DNA of 64,000 bases from Isochrysis galbana. Lineage: Eukaryota > Haptophyta > Isochrysidales > Isochrysidaceae. Below, piece by piece: positions 51,391-61,167 of this stretch; the stretch's first letter is position 1; each line of letters begins with the position of its first letter. The notes beneath the pieces were generated by a model, which worked only from the letters and a program-made list of their open reading frames with translations, had not been told where the DNA came from and did not search any database. The stretch is from positions 5,990,407 through 6,054,406 of the forward strand of contig CM030932.1 of assembly GCA_018136815.1 (NCBI GenBank), read 5' to 3'. Both the position numbers and the translations under genes were made by a program.

Positions 51391-51416
51391 CCCTCCCCTC
51401 CCTCACACGTTCTCTC

Positions 51417-52949
51417 ATGGACCTGAGCGATCCGACCTGGCAAGAGCTGATGGACGAGTCGGCCGAGCGTTTTGAGCGGCGTATCGGCAAGGCGAAACGG
51501 TTGATCTATCCACGACGATCCCCTGACGACTGGCAGCGCAACGCATACGTCTCCTCGTCTGTGCTTGATGACATTCTCAAAAGCATGGCCGATGACGTGC
51601 CGCGGATTGACAGTAGCAAGGTTACGTGTACCGAATTCATCGAGGAATGGGAGGCGCCGCGCCGACCTGTGGTCATATCCCGGTTGATGGATGAGTGGCC
51701 GGCACGTAAAAACTGGGCACTCTCACGTCTTCTTCGAGAGTATGGGGGTGAGCGCTTCAAAGTGGGAGAGGATGACGACTCTTATGCTGTCTTTGTCAAA
51801 CTCAAGTATTATCTCCGCTACCTCGCTACGAATCGAGACGACTCACCTCTCTACATCTTTGATTCTTCATTCGCCGAACGGCAAGGGACGAGTGCATTGC
51901 GCAAGGATTACATGCTACCTCCATATTTTTCCGACGATTTGTTCAAGTTGGTTGGTGAGCGTAGGCGTCCACCCTACCGTTGGTTTGTTCTCGGACCATC
52001 GCGCTCAGGCTCGTACGTCCATATCGACCCGCTTGGTACTTCCGCTTGGAATGCCCTTCTTCAGGGACGCAAGCTGTGGGCTCTGTTTCCGCCTCACGTG
52101 CCTAAGGAGCTCTTGCAGCCTAAGGGGTGTGGAGGACGTGAGGCCATTGCATGGTGGGTAAATGTCTTCCCTCGCTTGTGCGGAGCAGAGGATCCGTCTC
52201 ACCGTCCACTCACCATCATACAGGAGGCCGGTGAGACTGTGTTTGTGCCCGGAGGCTGGTGGCACTGCGTGTTAAATGCGGAAACAACAGTCGCCGTGAC
52301 TCAAAACTTTTGCTCTCGTACTAACTTTGATGCGGTGTGGCTCAAGACAAGGAAGTCACGTCCAAAGATGTCAAAACGACTCGTGGAGCAGCTTCGAGTG
52401 GTCGAGCCCGCGCTCTATCAGAGAACAGTTGCCCTTGCCGAGGTCCCTGCCTCAACTGGAGATTCCTCATCCTCATCCTCATCTTCCTCATCTTCTTCCG
52501 ATGCGGACTCCAACTCGGAGGAAGAAGGGGCAGTATGGCCATCAAGGAGTCCATCACAAGCAAAGTATACCTCAATTCCACATTCCATTCAATCTAGCCA
52601 GCGGTGTGACCTGTTGTCTCAAGATGTTGCTAAGACGGACAGTGAAGAATGTTGGCGCGATGTGGCCAGACGGCACGTTGAAGCTGAGATGCCTAGCCGG
52701 ATTCATTCCAACGTCCACACAGCTGATAGTGAGGTAGCACTTGGCATCAAGCATTCCCGCTCGGTGGGGGGCGAAGCCGTTGAACCAGAGGCAAAGCGTG
52801 TCTCGGCACCGATCTCTCCTTTCGTAGCGACCCCAAGCTCAGACCCAGGAGGTCACAAAGGCCAATCGTCAACGATTGCCCATGGGGTGCAGTTATGCGG
52901 CCAATTGCCGTTGAGAGCTATCTTTGGTCCATGCACAAAAAGCGCTTGA
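51417..52949 (+). CDS. JMJD6: JmjC-domain oxygenase, JMJD6-like
   Basis: A nuclear Fe(II)/2-oxoglutarate oxygenase; JMJD6 hydroxylates lysines of splicing factors, and arginine demethylation has been reported. The single-exon 510-residue product shows the JmjC core: GPSRSGSYVHIDPLGTSAWN with iron ligands His202 and Asp204, and TVFVPGGWWHCVLN with His283. NALLQGRKLWALFPP, TVAVTQNFCSRTNF and VWLKTRKSRPKMSK are the family's other signatures. A run of 12 Ser near 350-362 followed by acidic residues mirrors the C-terminal poly-Ser of animal JMJD6. The last ~110 residues are not conserved. The start is the first ATG, ~30 bp after the shared upstream module. The Jumonji subfamily is clear; the substrate here is inferred only from family. 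Confidence 0.93.
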   Translation: MDLSDPTWQELMDESAERFERRIGKAKRLIYPRRSPDDWQRNAYVSSSVLDDILKSMADDVPRIDSSKVTCTEFIEEWEAPRRPVVISRLMDEWPARKNWALSRLLREYGGERFKVGEDDDSYAVFVKLKYYLRYLATNRDDSPLYIFDSSFAERQGTSALRKDYMLPPYFSDDLFKLVGERRRPPYRWFVLGPSRSGSYVHIDPLGTSAWNALLQGRKLWALFPPHVPKELLQPKGCGGREAIAWWVNVFPRLCGAEDPSHRPLTIIQEAGETVFVPGGWWHCVLNAETTVAVTQNFCSRTNFDAVWLKTRKSRPKMSKRLVEQLRVVEPALYQRTVALAEVPASTGDSSSSSSSSSSSSDADSNSEEEGAVWPSRSPSQAKYTSIPHSIQSSQRCDLLSQDVAKTDSEECWRDVARRHVEAEMPSRIHSNVHTADSEVALGIKHSRSVGGEAVEPEAKRVSAPISPFVATPSSDPGGHKGQSSTIAHGVQLCGQLPLRAIFGPCTKSA

Positions 52950-53700
52950 CGTTTCCTTCGATTGAAATGATTTGGCTTCAGCACAATTTGCGCTTCGAAA
53001 CAGCCACATGCCGAGCTGTTTGTCGCAACGCTACTTGCGTTCAAAGTGAGCTTGCTGGCAGCAGAGGCCAGATGCTGTGGAATATGCTTTGCGAAACAAT
53101 GCTCTAAAAAGGAAATAGGATTACTCGAGCGGCGAGCGGCCGCGCCCCAGATCGCGCAAGGGTAGCCCGGTCACTCACTATGTCACTTTGGGGTAGCGAA
53201 GGGCACTAGCTGCAATTGGTAAATAGCAACTAAGTTTACACTTAGTTCGCCATGGGGAGGCGCCTGGTGCCCTCCCCATCGGGCCCTAATGCCCAGAAGG
53301 TGCAACGTCAACCTGAGGTCTATTCTTTTTTATCATTCTCATCCCCAACCTCCCGTTCGCCATCGATTGTCGATAGTCTCCCATTCGCCCCTCGCTGTTC
53401 GCATCGATGGTCCAAACCCATATCAAACGCGGTACCTCCGGCCCCCGGCCCCTCCCCCTCCGCTCCCTGCGGCCCCCCTCCGCCCCCTTCGGCGCCCGCT
53501 ACGCCCCTACCCCTACGGCCTACGGCCCCTAGCCCTACGGCCCCTGCTTGCGACCCTTCCGGCTGCTCCGGTCCCTCCGCCCCCTACGCCCTTCTCTCGG
53601 CCCCTTCCGGCCTCCCGACTCTGGGTCGGCTCTTTAATAATGAATAAAAAATAAAATAACTGAGCGTTAGTACCACTACTCCCACTAGCCCTAGCCCGGT
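52950..53700. repeat. Intergenic, LINE leader fragment and C-rich stretch
   Basis: 53105-53200 is the 3' flank of the JMJD6-like gene, with GCCCGGTCACTCACTA (MITE-like end) near 53167. 53225-53290 is a leader motif (CAACTAAGTTTACACTTAGT then TCGCCATGGGGAGGCGCC). 53420-53620 is a CCCCT/CGGCCC-rich low-complexity block. No gene. Confidence 0.5.
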
Positions 53701-53839
53701 ACTATCACGACATCCCTCAGCGCACCTGCCCATACGTACGCCTTGACGTGCGCTGATGCCACAGATACATACACCTATGCACCCCTTCGAACCCCCCCTC
53801 GCAGACGCCCGGCTCCCATTATATCTCCCCATCATCCAT

Positions 53840-54497
53840 CATCTGATGGAACCTCCTGTGCCGCCGGGGACAGTACGGTGGCGGGGGTTTGGAGTGAGCA
53901 TTTGGCTGATGGTAGATTGATGCGAGCGTGGATGTGCCCTCTGGTTCACCCTCTTGAGGAGTCCAGGGATGTCAAGCCGTGGTGTGAGATGATGTGCCAG
54001 CTTCTTAGTACGATACGTTGTCTGTTGAGGTGTAAGGTTTGTTTGTGCGCCCATCGTGGCCACCCGGTCTCGGGTCGCGCCGCCGAGGCGGGCTCTGGGC
54101 GAGCTCTCTCGACCGCCATCGCCCCATGCTCGTGTGAGCGGTGTCCCCGCCGGTGCCATGCCTCCCTCCAGTCCCAGTGCTCCCTGTGCTCAGCCCTCCT
54201 TGAGCACGGTCGCCCTTGGAGGGCCCCATCCCATGCCTCAACAATTCTCTACATCACAAGCCACAGCCACAGCCACAGCCACTCCACTCACTCAGCCACA
54301 CGCTCACTTGTCACTTGCTCGGCCTCTTCGGGTGGACGCGGTCGCTTCATTCACCAGCAACTGCTCCATTGGCACTCACTGGTGGGGCGCCCTCGGCGGG
54401 GTGCCCGAAGGAGAGGAGGGCGGAGCGCCGGCGCGCTCCATGGTCCATGGCCATGGCCATGGCGACCAAGACCAAGTATAAACTTAGTTGCAACGCT
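53840..54497 (-). mobile_element. LINE 5' fragment (same subfamily as 10472-11533)
   Basis: On the minus strand the palindrome CAACTAAGTTTATACTTG (54474-54491) is followed by ATG near 54440 (MERAGAPPSSPSG...). The frame is quickly broken. Further on, SPPRRRDPRPGGHDGR resembles APPRRRGPRPDGPYGH of the 10.5-11.5 kb element. It extends to about 53840 and lacks all downstream domains. Confidence 0.55.
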
Positions 54498-54544
54498 ATT
54501 AGTTGTGATCCTCGAAAAATAAAGGATTGCGCCTCGAGATACCT

Positions 54545-54690
54545 GCCACAAGGGTCCTCGTAGGCGCCTTGAGTCTCTCCCTCCTGTCGCCAGCCGGTGG
54601 GGACTAGGGTAGCGCCGCCCTTGGGGGGTCCTAAGGAGAAGAGAGTCGCGCTGGTGTGCTCCATCGCAACCAACTATTAAGTTGGTTATG
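54545..54690 (-). mobile_element. Second LINE 5' fragment in tandem
   Basis: Immediately upstream of the previous fragment, a hairpin CCAACTTAATAGTTGG (54667-54682) precedes ATG at 54661-54663 (MEHTSATLFSLGPPKGG), similar to MERAAATPLSFGPPAESG of the 11.5-kb copy. Only ~110 bp is LINE-like, so two 5' ends lie head-to-tail. Confidence 0.55.
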
Positions 54691-54957
54691 ATTTGTGTGC
54701 TTTCGAAAACAGGCAGAAAATGCAGCCCCCTCTTTAGAAGTTAAAGGCCCTGTTTGAGCGATGGGCACACATGAATTCAAAATGAGAGCCCATGTGCCCA
54801 TATCACCCAAGGATGCGAAACCAGCGGCATCACAGTTCAAGGCGCGGAGCATGCGTCAAATCTATTATGAATTGTTGAAGAAGTAACTTCGCATCAGCCC
54901 ATCTGCTGCAAAGATCAGGGCACAGCTGCCGCTGCATCCAACCCAATTGGCAACGAT
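54691..54957. other. RPL35 3' flank
   Basis: No gene. TAGAAGTTAAAGGCCCTGTT then TGAGCG (54736-54761) resembles the terminal motif of the TIR family. The rest is presumed 3' UTR of RPL35. Confidence 0.4.
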
Positions 54958-55708
54958 CTAAGCCTTAATGGCATACCGCCGCTTCGGAAAGTGTTTATCC
55001 TTCTTCATCTGCTTGATAGTCTTGATGCCCTTCTCCTTCTTCGTGAGTGCCCTGCGGATGGCGCGCGTCTTCTTGACGCGCAAGTCAAGTGGGATGAGGT
55101 CCTTGTCCTACAATGTGAAAGAGAACACAGGCGTCAGTAGAGAGAACACAAGTGCCAGTAAGTCCAGCCGTCATAACCACTTGCACCTTTGCCGTGAACA
55201 CATCCCGCATACTACTTGTCTTCCCTCTTTTTTTCCACCTCGGTAGTCTGCACTCGCCACACAGGTGTGGAAGCGTGGCCACTCACCTTGTAGAAGAGGC
55301 GAAGCTGGTCCTTCTTCGCCTGATTCATCACAGTCAAAACACGTGCAATCGATTTGCGGACAAGCTTACTGCATGACACCAGGTTGAGGGGGGGAGCCTC
55401 AGCACCACATCAAAACAAACATGGTATCCGGGTCGCCAGGTTCACGCTTTTCATTCCTTCTACTTTCTTGGAATAATGTCTGGCGCTCGAGCCAGCACCA
55501 CGTCCCTCATGCGATTTCTCTTCTAACATGAATTCACACAGCGTGAGAGCATCATGAGGGCAAGCCCACACATTTTTGAAAGCTTGGACGCAGCGCCGCC
55601 GGTGACCTTGGCCACACGCAGAGAAGCGAGCTCGGACTTGAGCTCATCCAGCTGCTTGGTCAGGTCGGCCTTAGTCTTCGTACGCAACTCATGCACCTTC
55701 ACCTTCAT
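54958..55708 (-). CDS. RPL35: 60S ribosomal protein L35 (uL29), three exons
   Basis: A structural protein of the large ribosomal subunit near the polypeptide exit tunnel. Exons 55708-55572, 55368-55287 and 55107-54958, with introns of 203 nt (donor AT|GTGTGG, acceptor CATGCAG) and 179 nt (donor GTGAGT, acceptor ATTGTAG), give 122 residues; the human protein has 123. The sequence matches throughout: [66 protein letters not shown] and the ending RRYAIKA. The first intron splits an Ile codon, restoring [13 protein letters not shown]. An extra 5' non-coding exon cannot be excluded. The array of palindromes at 56015-56312 lies ~300-600 bp upstream. Confidence 0.97.
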
Positions 55709-56014
55709 GGCTGCAAGCGCAGGCGTCACAGAGGGACTGAGGTCAGCGACACAAGAAGGCAACAAACCCCAGAACGTCAACGCGGCTACGAACCACACGC
55801 CTGTCTGATCTGCCCCGGTCTCGACTTTGCGCCGCGCCGTGCCCTACTCTACTCCACTGAAGTCACGGCGAGACAAGCGGCATGCCTGCAAGCGGACCTG
55901 CGCAGAGCGGAGCGTGGCCGTCGCGTGGGACGCTGGGATTTCTTTTCGACAAAAACAAAACGGTCAAATACCTGCCTTCCACTCCCACTCCCTCCTCCAT
56001 GTACTTGTTACCCC
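55709..56014. other. RPL35 5' flank, no gene
   Basis: Presumed promoter and leader of RPL35 on the minus strand. A possible small frame on + lacks any recognised family. No TATA-like box could be assigned. Confidence 0.4.
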
Positions 56015-56312
56015 CCAGGAGCCAACGCCCCCCAGGAGCTCTCGGGGGCCCCCAGGAGCTATCGGGGGGAAATTTTCTCCCGATCGCCAACAGCCCCCCC
56101 CCGATAGCTATCGGGGGACCGCGAAAATCCCCCGAGAGCTATCGGGAGATTTTACGTCCCCCGGAGAGCTATCGCTATCGCGTTTTAAGGTCGGGCCCCA
56201 ATAGCTATCGGGGGCGAAAGGCGGCCCCCGATAGCTATTGGGGGGAAAACGACGGGCGCCAATAACTATTGGGGGAAAACGACGGGCGCCGATAGCTATC
56301 GGGGGGCTGTCC
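56015..56312. repeat. Array of CCCGATAGCTATCGGG palindromes
   Basis: The palindromic word (CC)CCGATAGCTATCGG(GG), or half-degenerate forms (GAGAGCTATCGGG, CAATAGCTATCGGGG, CCAATAACTATTGGGGG), occurs about ten times in ~300 bp, most copies 30-50 bp apart. Spacers partly repeat (GAAAACGACGGGCGCC twice near 56250 and 56275). Each unit can form a hairpin. The array lies upstream of RPL35. It is not CRISPR: spacers are partly identical and the genome is eukaryotic. Confidence 0.8.
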
Positions 56313-57550
56313 TCGAGCCCCCAGGCGCTATTCCCCCCCGTAAGCTGTCAGGGTGTCTGTCCCATTTCGCTGCTGGCAGTCACCTCGTTGACGGATCCGA
56401 GGTTACCACTGCCTCAGATGGGAACAGAATGGACGGAAGGGAAGCGGCGAGAGGCGCGGCGGAAGTTGGGGGGTGGCCAATGACGGGCTGGACCACCTCC
56501 TCAACAGAGAAAGGCGGGAGGACGGGCTTGGGCGAGGGCGAGCGCGACGACGGAGCGGACATAGCTGGGCGGATCGGGATGGATAGGCTGAGGCTGAGGG
56601 CTTGGTGAGGTTTGGTATTGAGGTAGTGTTGAGAACGAGGGACGAGAACGGGAACGAGAACGAGAACGAGAGCGACGAACGAAGAACGACAGACGACAGA
56701 CGGCTAGGGGCCGATGGACCGACGAGATGACACTACACTCACGTCAACACTCTCCACACTAACGTATCCCTATCACGGGCCAGAGCACACGCATTCCCAC
56801 CCATTTATTTCCCTCCGACACTACCGCCGCTGGATAGTTCTCCCACCAGATGCCCCTCCTCCGCTCAGGTTATCATGAGGGGGGACGGAGTGAGGGAGGG
56901 AGCCGGAAAGAGGCCCGTGGCCAGGCGGACACGCACGACAAAAACGAAAGATCAAAAGGCCTGCCCGGACCCCACACTCCGAACCAGGCCTCAGGTAGCG
57001 CACCGAGGCCGGACCCCGGAAACCGAAGAAAAAGGAAAGAAGGGGGGCAGGGGAAGAGGTGAAGGGAGGGAAGATAAGGGCGTTGATAGCAGCGAAGGGG
57101 AGTCCCATAATTTGTCAGAGCAAGGCTGATCTCACTCTTGGAGATTGCCTGCGAGGGCGCGCCGGCAGCTAGCGCGGAACGCGGTTCTTGTGGGGAGCTC
57201 ATGGAGCTTTCCTCGGGGTTGACTACGGGCATGGTGATCGACGCACGACGCACGACGCACGCACGGAGCACGGTGGGCGCGGAAGTGCGGAAGGAGGCTT
57301 GTGGGAGGTGGTGGCAGGCGACTGGGGGTGGCTCAGGCGCGTGCTTGACTTGTATTGACTCGTTGACTCGGGGTATAGACTCGGGAACTCGGGGGGACTC
57401 GCTTGGGAACACGGTGGGACTCGACGAAGTTGCTACAAAAATCACTCACAAGAAACCAAAAACCAAAGTCCTTGGGCTCAGAAAACTAACGTAAACACTC
57501 CGGAATCATACGATAAACAAACCCCTCCCCGCGCGGCGAAGGCTGAAGTC
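56313..57550. other. Intergenic, no gene recognised
   Basis: 56635-56690 is an AACGAGAACGAG repeat. 56990-57110 (GAAAAAGGAAAGAAGGGGGG, GGGAAGATAAGGGCGTTG) resembles 58570-58675. A minus-strand frame at 57445-56873 (Ser/Pro-rich, ~110 residues before GC-driven sequence) and a + frame at 57138-57494 have no recognised family. Confidence 0.35.
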
Positions 57551-58300
57551 GCGATCGCTCGTCATGCGCGAAGATATACGGAAAGAGAGCGCATAACTAC
57601 GCCACCGAAGGGTTCGAACTATCGTTAAAGTGGAACTCGTCCGCTGAAGCCAACGCGGAGGGTCGAGGAGAGATCCAAACTCGCGCGGGGGGAGAAGGCG
57701 ATGTGCGGAGAGACCTTCTAGACAAGCGACGAGCAAGGGGCGACGAAACAAGACGCGAGGCGCGAGGCGCGTGCCATTCGTTCTTCCTTTCTTTCATCGA
57801 AACCGCGACGAAACTAACATTAAACGTCGGTGCCCCCTCCGCGAGGATCGCGAAGAAGAACGGACGAGATGGAGGCAATCATCGAAGGAACCGCGAGAGG
57901 AATCGAAGCGAGGGGGGGAACAACGACGGCCGGAGGAAACGAACCGCGCGCGGGGGAGAAGAGAACCTCGCGCGGGGGGGGGATTAATATAACGGCCGGA
58001 GGCGACGGACGGCACGCCGAGGGAAAGAACCTGCCGCGGGGGGGGGCGAGGGACCGAGGGCACGGCGGGGCAGCGTGGGAGGGCGCGAGGCCGATCTCGG
58101 AGCGAGATCGCGTCCTTTCCCTCGCGGAGCGCGGAGAGACCCCCCACGAGATATCTTGGGACCGGAGAATGTTTTGGACGAATCTTCTTGCCGTCGGCCG
58201 AGGAGAGGCGGACGGAGAGAGAGAGAGAGAGAGAGTCTCGCAGAGCGACTGCAGAACGAGAAGTCGAAGTCATGCCGGTTTATTACCTTAAACGAGCCAA
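57551..58300. repeat. CGCGCGGGGG repeat region related to 17985-18110
   Basis: GAACCTCGCGCGGGGG, GCGCGCGGGGGAGAAGAG and CGGCCGGAGGCGAC recur within 57680-58110. 57940-58110 aligns with 17985-18110. A GA run lies at 58216-58235. No gene is supported. Confidence 0.5.
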
Positions 58301-58734
58301 CAATTATAGTAACAGCAAAAACAAAATTCGAATCGCAAATTTCGAGACCAAAACCTGCAAACCTGGACTTGAGACCATGGGGAATCCGAATCTGTGTGTC
58401 TTGTGCGTCAGTGGCAACACGGGGAACTGTTCAATTGTAATTGTGAGCGCGCACCTTACACGAATATTCATGCCTACAGCCTTCAGATGGGCAGGAATAC
58501 AACATAATTAGTAGGTGTGTAGCCCGTAGCCCAGAATCTTCAGATGTTTTTTTACCTGGGGGCCGCAACCCCAAAACCAAAGAAAAGGGAAAGAGGGGGG
58601 GGGGGGGGGGGGAGGGGGTAAGTAAGGGGTAGGAGGGCGAAGGGAAGGGAAATAAGGGTGTTGGCGAACGTGGGGTAGTGGATACCAGTCTGGCGATAGG
58701 TGTTAGCCCTGAATCTTCAGATTTTTTTTTCAAA
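58301..58734. repeat. Low-GC stretch then poly-G and CAGAATCTTCAGAT motifs
   Basis: 58300-58430 is AT-richer than the surroundings with no gene. CAGAATCTTCAGATGTTTTT (58537-58556) and TGAATCTTCAGATTTTTTTT (58709-58728) bracket a G-rich block with a ~20-nt G run near 58596-58616. The same motif with a T run is at 10466-10488. Confidence 0.5.
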
Positions 58735-58990
58735 TGCCAAATGCAGCTTAGATATTAAGGAACCGATCCCCCCGCGGGCACGACCGCAAATTCTTTACGG
58801 GTAGAGCGTGAGCGCGCGTGACGGAGGGGGCGAGAGGGGGGTCGAATCGCACCATTTCTTGGCGAAGATTTTCGTGGTGGCAGGTGGCAGGTGGCCCCCC
58901 GTGGACTTTTTTATTGCGCATCGCGCCACTGTCAAAAATGCAGCCCAACCCTTGCTAGTAGTTGAAAAGCCACTGTTTGACCACCCTATG
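58735..58990 (-). mobile_element. TIR-element end fragment, inverted copy of 43600-43850
   Basis: AAATGCCAAATGCAGCTTAG, AAGGAACCGATCCCCCCG, CCGCAAATTCTTTACGGGTA and TTTCTTGGCGAAGATTTTCG match 43640-43850 inverted. The outer end GTTGAAAAGCCACTGTTTGA then CCACCCTA is the family's terminal motif. No transposase coding sequence is present. Confidence 0.65.
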
Positions 58991-59207
58991 AGCACATTTG
59001 AATCAGGCTACAGGCCACAGAAAGGGACATGGCGAGGAGTGCGAAAACAATATTGACACGCCTTTACTACGGCATTCAACTGCGACAGCGATGGCCAGCC
59101 GCGAATGCGCGCTATCTCGCTGAATGCATCGGAAATGGCAACTCTCGCACATGATTGCTCCTAGCTTGTACAAGGTGTAGTGCTCGCAGCCTATATCCCG
59201 CAATCCA

Positions 59208-60305
59208 TCATTTCCGACATGAAGGGCATAGCCATTCGGAATCTTCGTCGTCGTCATGTGGGCGCATTGTCGCTGGGAGGCAGCCCGTGTGATATGCCAG
59301 CGGACACCCATCACAGCATACAAGTAGACCACGCGCTCCGCACGTACCGCAGGTGTCCAAATTTCCGTCCTCCGCAACTACATTCTCCACACCATCAGAA
59401 TCATTGCTAGTGCTTGGTTGCCCATTCATTGGTTGCTCATTATTTTCGCGTGCATCAATGTCATCAGACCAACCAATGATCGCACCATGCTCACGCAGTG
59501 TTTCTAGCCATCTCTCTGCGCATGCTGCCGCCTTGACATCCCGCATAGAACTTGCGACTGCCACAGCATCTTTGGCAGTTGCTGCAAGTCGGTCGTATAC
59601 TTTCAAAGAGAGGTCCCCAAGACCATCTCCAGATGCACTTACGATAGCACGAAAGTAGGAATCTATGCTATCAGCATTGTATTCGGAGAGCTCAACAACA
59701 GCTTCATCAACTATTCGTGCAGTCGAGTGCTCTATCATATGCTGATGCGTGGCCGACGACCCTGCTGTGGAGGTGCCTTCAGAGCCCACTAATGGCTCAA
59801 CATCTCGTGTGTCATTTGTGATTCGAAGTTTGCCCTCGGCTCGTCCCAACGGAAGCGATTCAGGTATTGTTGTGCGCTTAGTAGCAGGAATTGCAGCCAA
59901 CCCGTCAAGTGAAGCAGCTGCCTCGATGGCAGCCGCAATGAGCACGACTGCTTGTGCAAGGATGGGCACATTCGCAACTGGGAGCGCCAGATGTGTTAGA
60001 GTTCCACTTGTTTCCTCCCCGTCGAATGCGTCCTCGAAGCCAACGGCCCTAAGAATTGCCACGCCGGCTGCAAAGCGACCAAGCCGCCTGCGAAAGGAAG
60101 AGTTCAGCAGACGAATTGTCCTGTAGCGTGGCTCCTCTGGGTGCTCCAGGACGTTAGAGATTATAGTCGAAAGCGTAGACAACGCGGTGAAAAAGCTCTG
60201 AGAGTCACCCGCTTCTTGGTGCAAGCGACGAATGTGACCGAGCATCTGATCGGCTTCAAAGGCATCCTCATGCGATCGCTTTGACATGCTGGTCACGCGG
60301 TTCAA
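59208..60305 (-). CDS. PUB-domain plus PHD-finger protein
   Basis: Probably a nuclear protein that reads chromatin or bridges to the Cdc48/p97 system. The 365-residue frame starts MNRVTSMSKRSHEDAF; the second Met (residue 7) is an alternative start. Residues ~28-95 (FFTALSTLSTIISNVLEHPE, YRTIRLLNSSFRRRLGRFAA, AILRAVGFED) resemble a PUB domain, known from PNGase and UBX proteins as a p97-binding module. The middle (~100-310) is Ala-rich and unrecognised. The C-terminal ~50 residues are a PHD finger: CGTCGARGLLVCCDGCPLAYHTGC...EWLCPSC, with all Cys/His zinc ligands of the C4HC3 pattern visible. The pairing of these domains is unusual to my knowledge. No introns are needed. Confidence 0.8.
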   Translation of the reverse strand: MNRVTSMSKRSHEDAFEADQMLGHIRRLHQEAGDSQSFFTALSTLSTIISNVLEHPEEPRYRTIRLLNSSFRRRLGRFAAGVAILRAVGFEDAFDGEETSGTLTHLALPVANVPILAQAVVLIAAAIEAAASLDGLAAIPATKRTTIPESLPLGRAEGKLRITNDTRDVEPLVGSEGTSTAGSSATHQHMIEHSTARIVDEAVVELSEYNADSIDSYFRAIVSASGDGLGDLSLKVYDRLAATAKDAVAVASSMRDVKAAACAERWLETLREHGAIIGWSDDIDARENNEQPMNGQPSTSNDSDGVENVVAEDGNLDTCGTCGARGLLVCCDGCPLAYHTGCLPATMRPHDDDEDSEWLCPSCRK

Positions 60306-61167
60306 CCCGAGCCACGCGCGGCGCTGTCACCCCCCGGCCTCGGCCTCGGGCGCGAGATTGGCGGGAAAACCAGCAAGATGCCGTTTCTGAAATTCACAGT
60401 AGAGGCTAGAGCTTCTCATTCAACAACATTTTTTATAAACCACTATAACAGAGCTGGAAGGTGCTAGGGGGCTCATAGAGGCATCAGGGGCATGGTCCAC
60501 ACACACCCTACGCCGAGCAAAAGAGAAATCGCCAATTCTTGACCACCCGCAAGAGCCGTGCTCGAATCGCGCGCACATGCCTCACGGCAGCGAGCTCCTC
60601 TTCCAGCACACTCACTCCGAGACATCGGTCGGGATCGGGGACACCGGACTCGACCTCTTCCGCGGCCTCTTGTCCGTGCTGAGCGTTGGAGCCCGCCTCA
60701 CCTTCATAGACACTGCTCCTGCGAGCCGCCACACACCCCCTAACCTTGCGCAACCCGCGCTAGCTTCGGTCCACAGTTCGGACAACGCTTCCATCCCGAG
60801 CATGTATGTGTATGTGCACGGGACAACGCCGCAGTTGCACGCGAACTCACACTCACACGTCGAAAATGCGGCCGCGGGAGCCCGGGGGCGCGCTCTGTAT
60901 CGTCGTGAGCACGTTCCACTCTGGCCTTCTTCTTCTGTTGCACCAAGGCCGCAGCCTCCAGCTCTTCCTTATCCTTCTTCTCTTCTTCTCCTTCTCGGCC
61001 CGCAAGTCGCGCTTACTTAGTTAGTGTTAGTGACAGAGCCCGATAGCTCGAACGAAGAGACGTGCGCGCTTCCGCGGCCCGACAGCATCTCCTGCACCTG
61101 CGAGTGGTGATCCCACGCGGCCTTGTCGCTGGAAGGGTCGTGGGACAGCGCCTGACGCACCTTACCC
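60306..61167. other. Intergenic, no gene recognised
   Basis: 60306-60500 is the 5' flank of the PUB-PHD gene. 60540-60860 has open frames on both strands without a recognised family. 60900-61020 minus encodes a Lys/Glu-rich stretch (KDKEELEAAALVQQKKKARV) split by a frameshift; it might be an exon of an unknown gene. Confidence 0.3.

Noticed and set aside
55369..55571. Box C/D snoRNA in RPL35 intron 1
   Set aside because: An ATGATG C-box-like word exists on the minus strand, but no well-placed D box or terminal stem was found.
56015..56312. CRISPR-like regularly spaced repeats
   Set aside because: Units are short palindromes with partly identical spacers, and the DNA is eukaryotic; no cas genes are present.
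56873..57445. 190-residue minus-strand frame
   Set aside because: Ser/Pro-rich with no family recognised and overlapped by another open frame; kept only as intergenic note.
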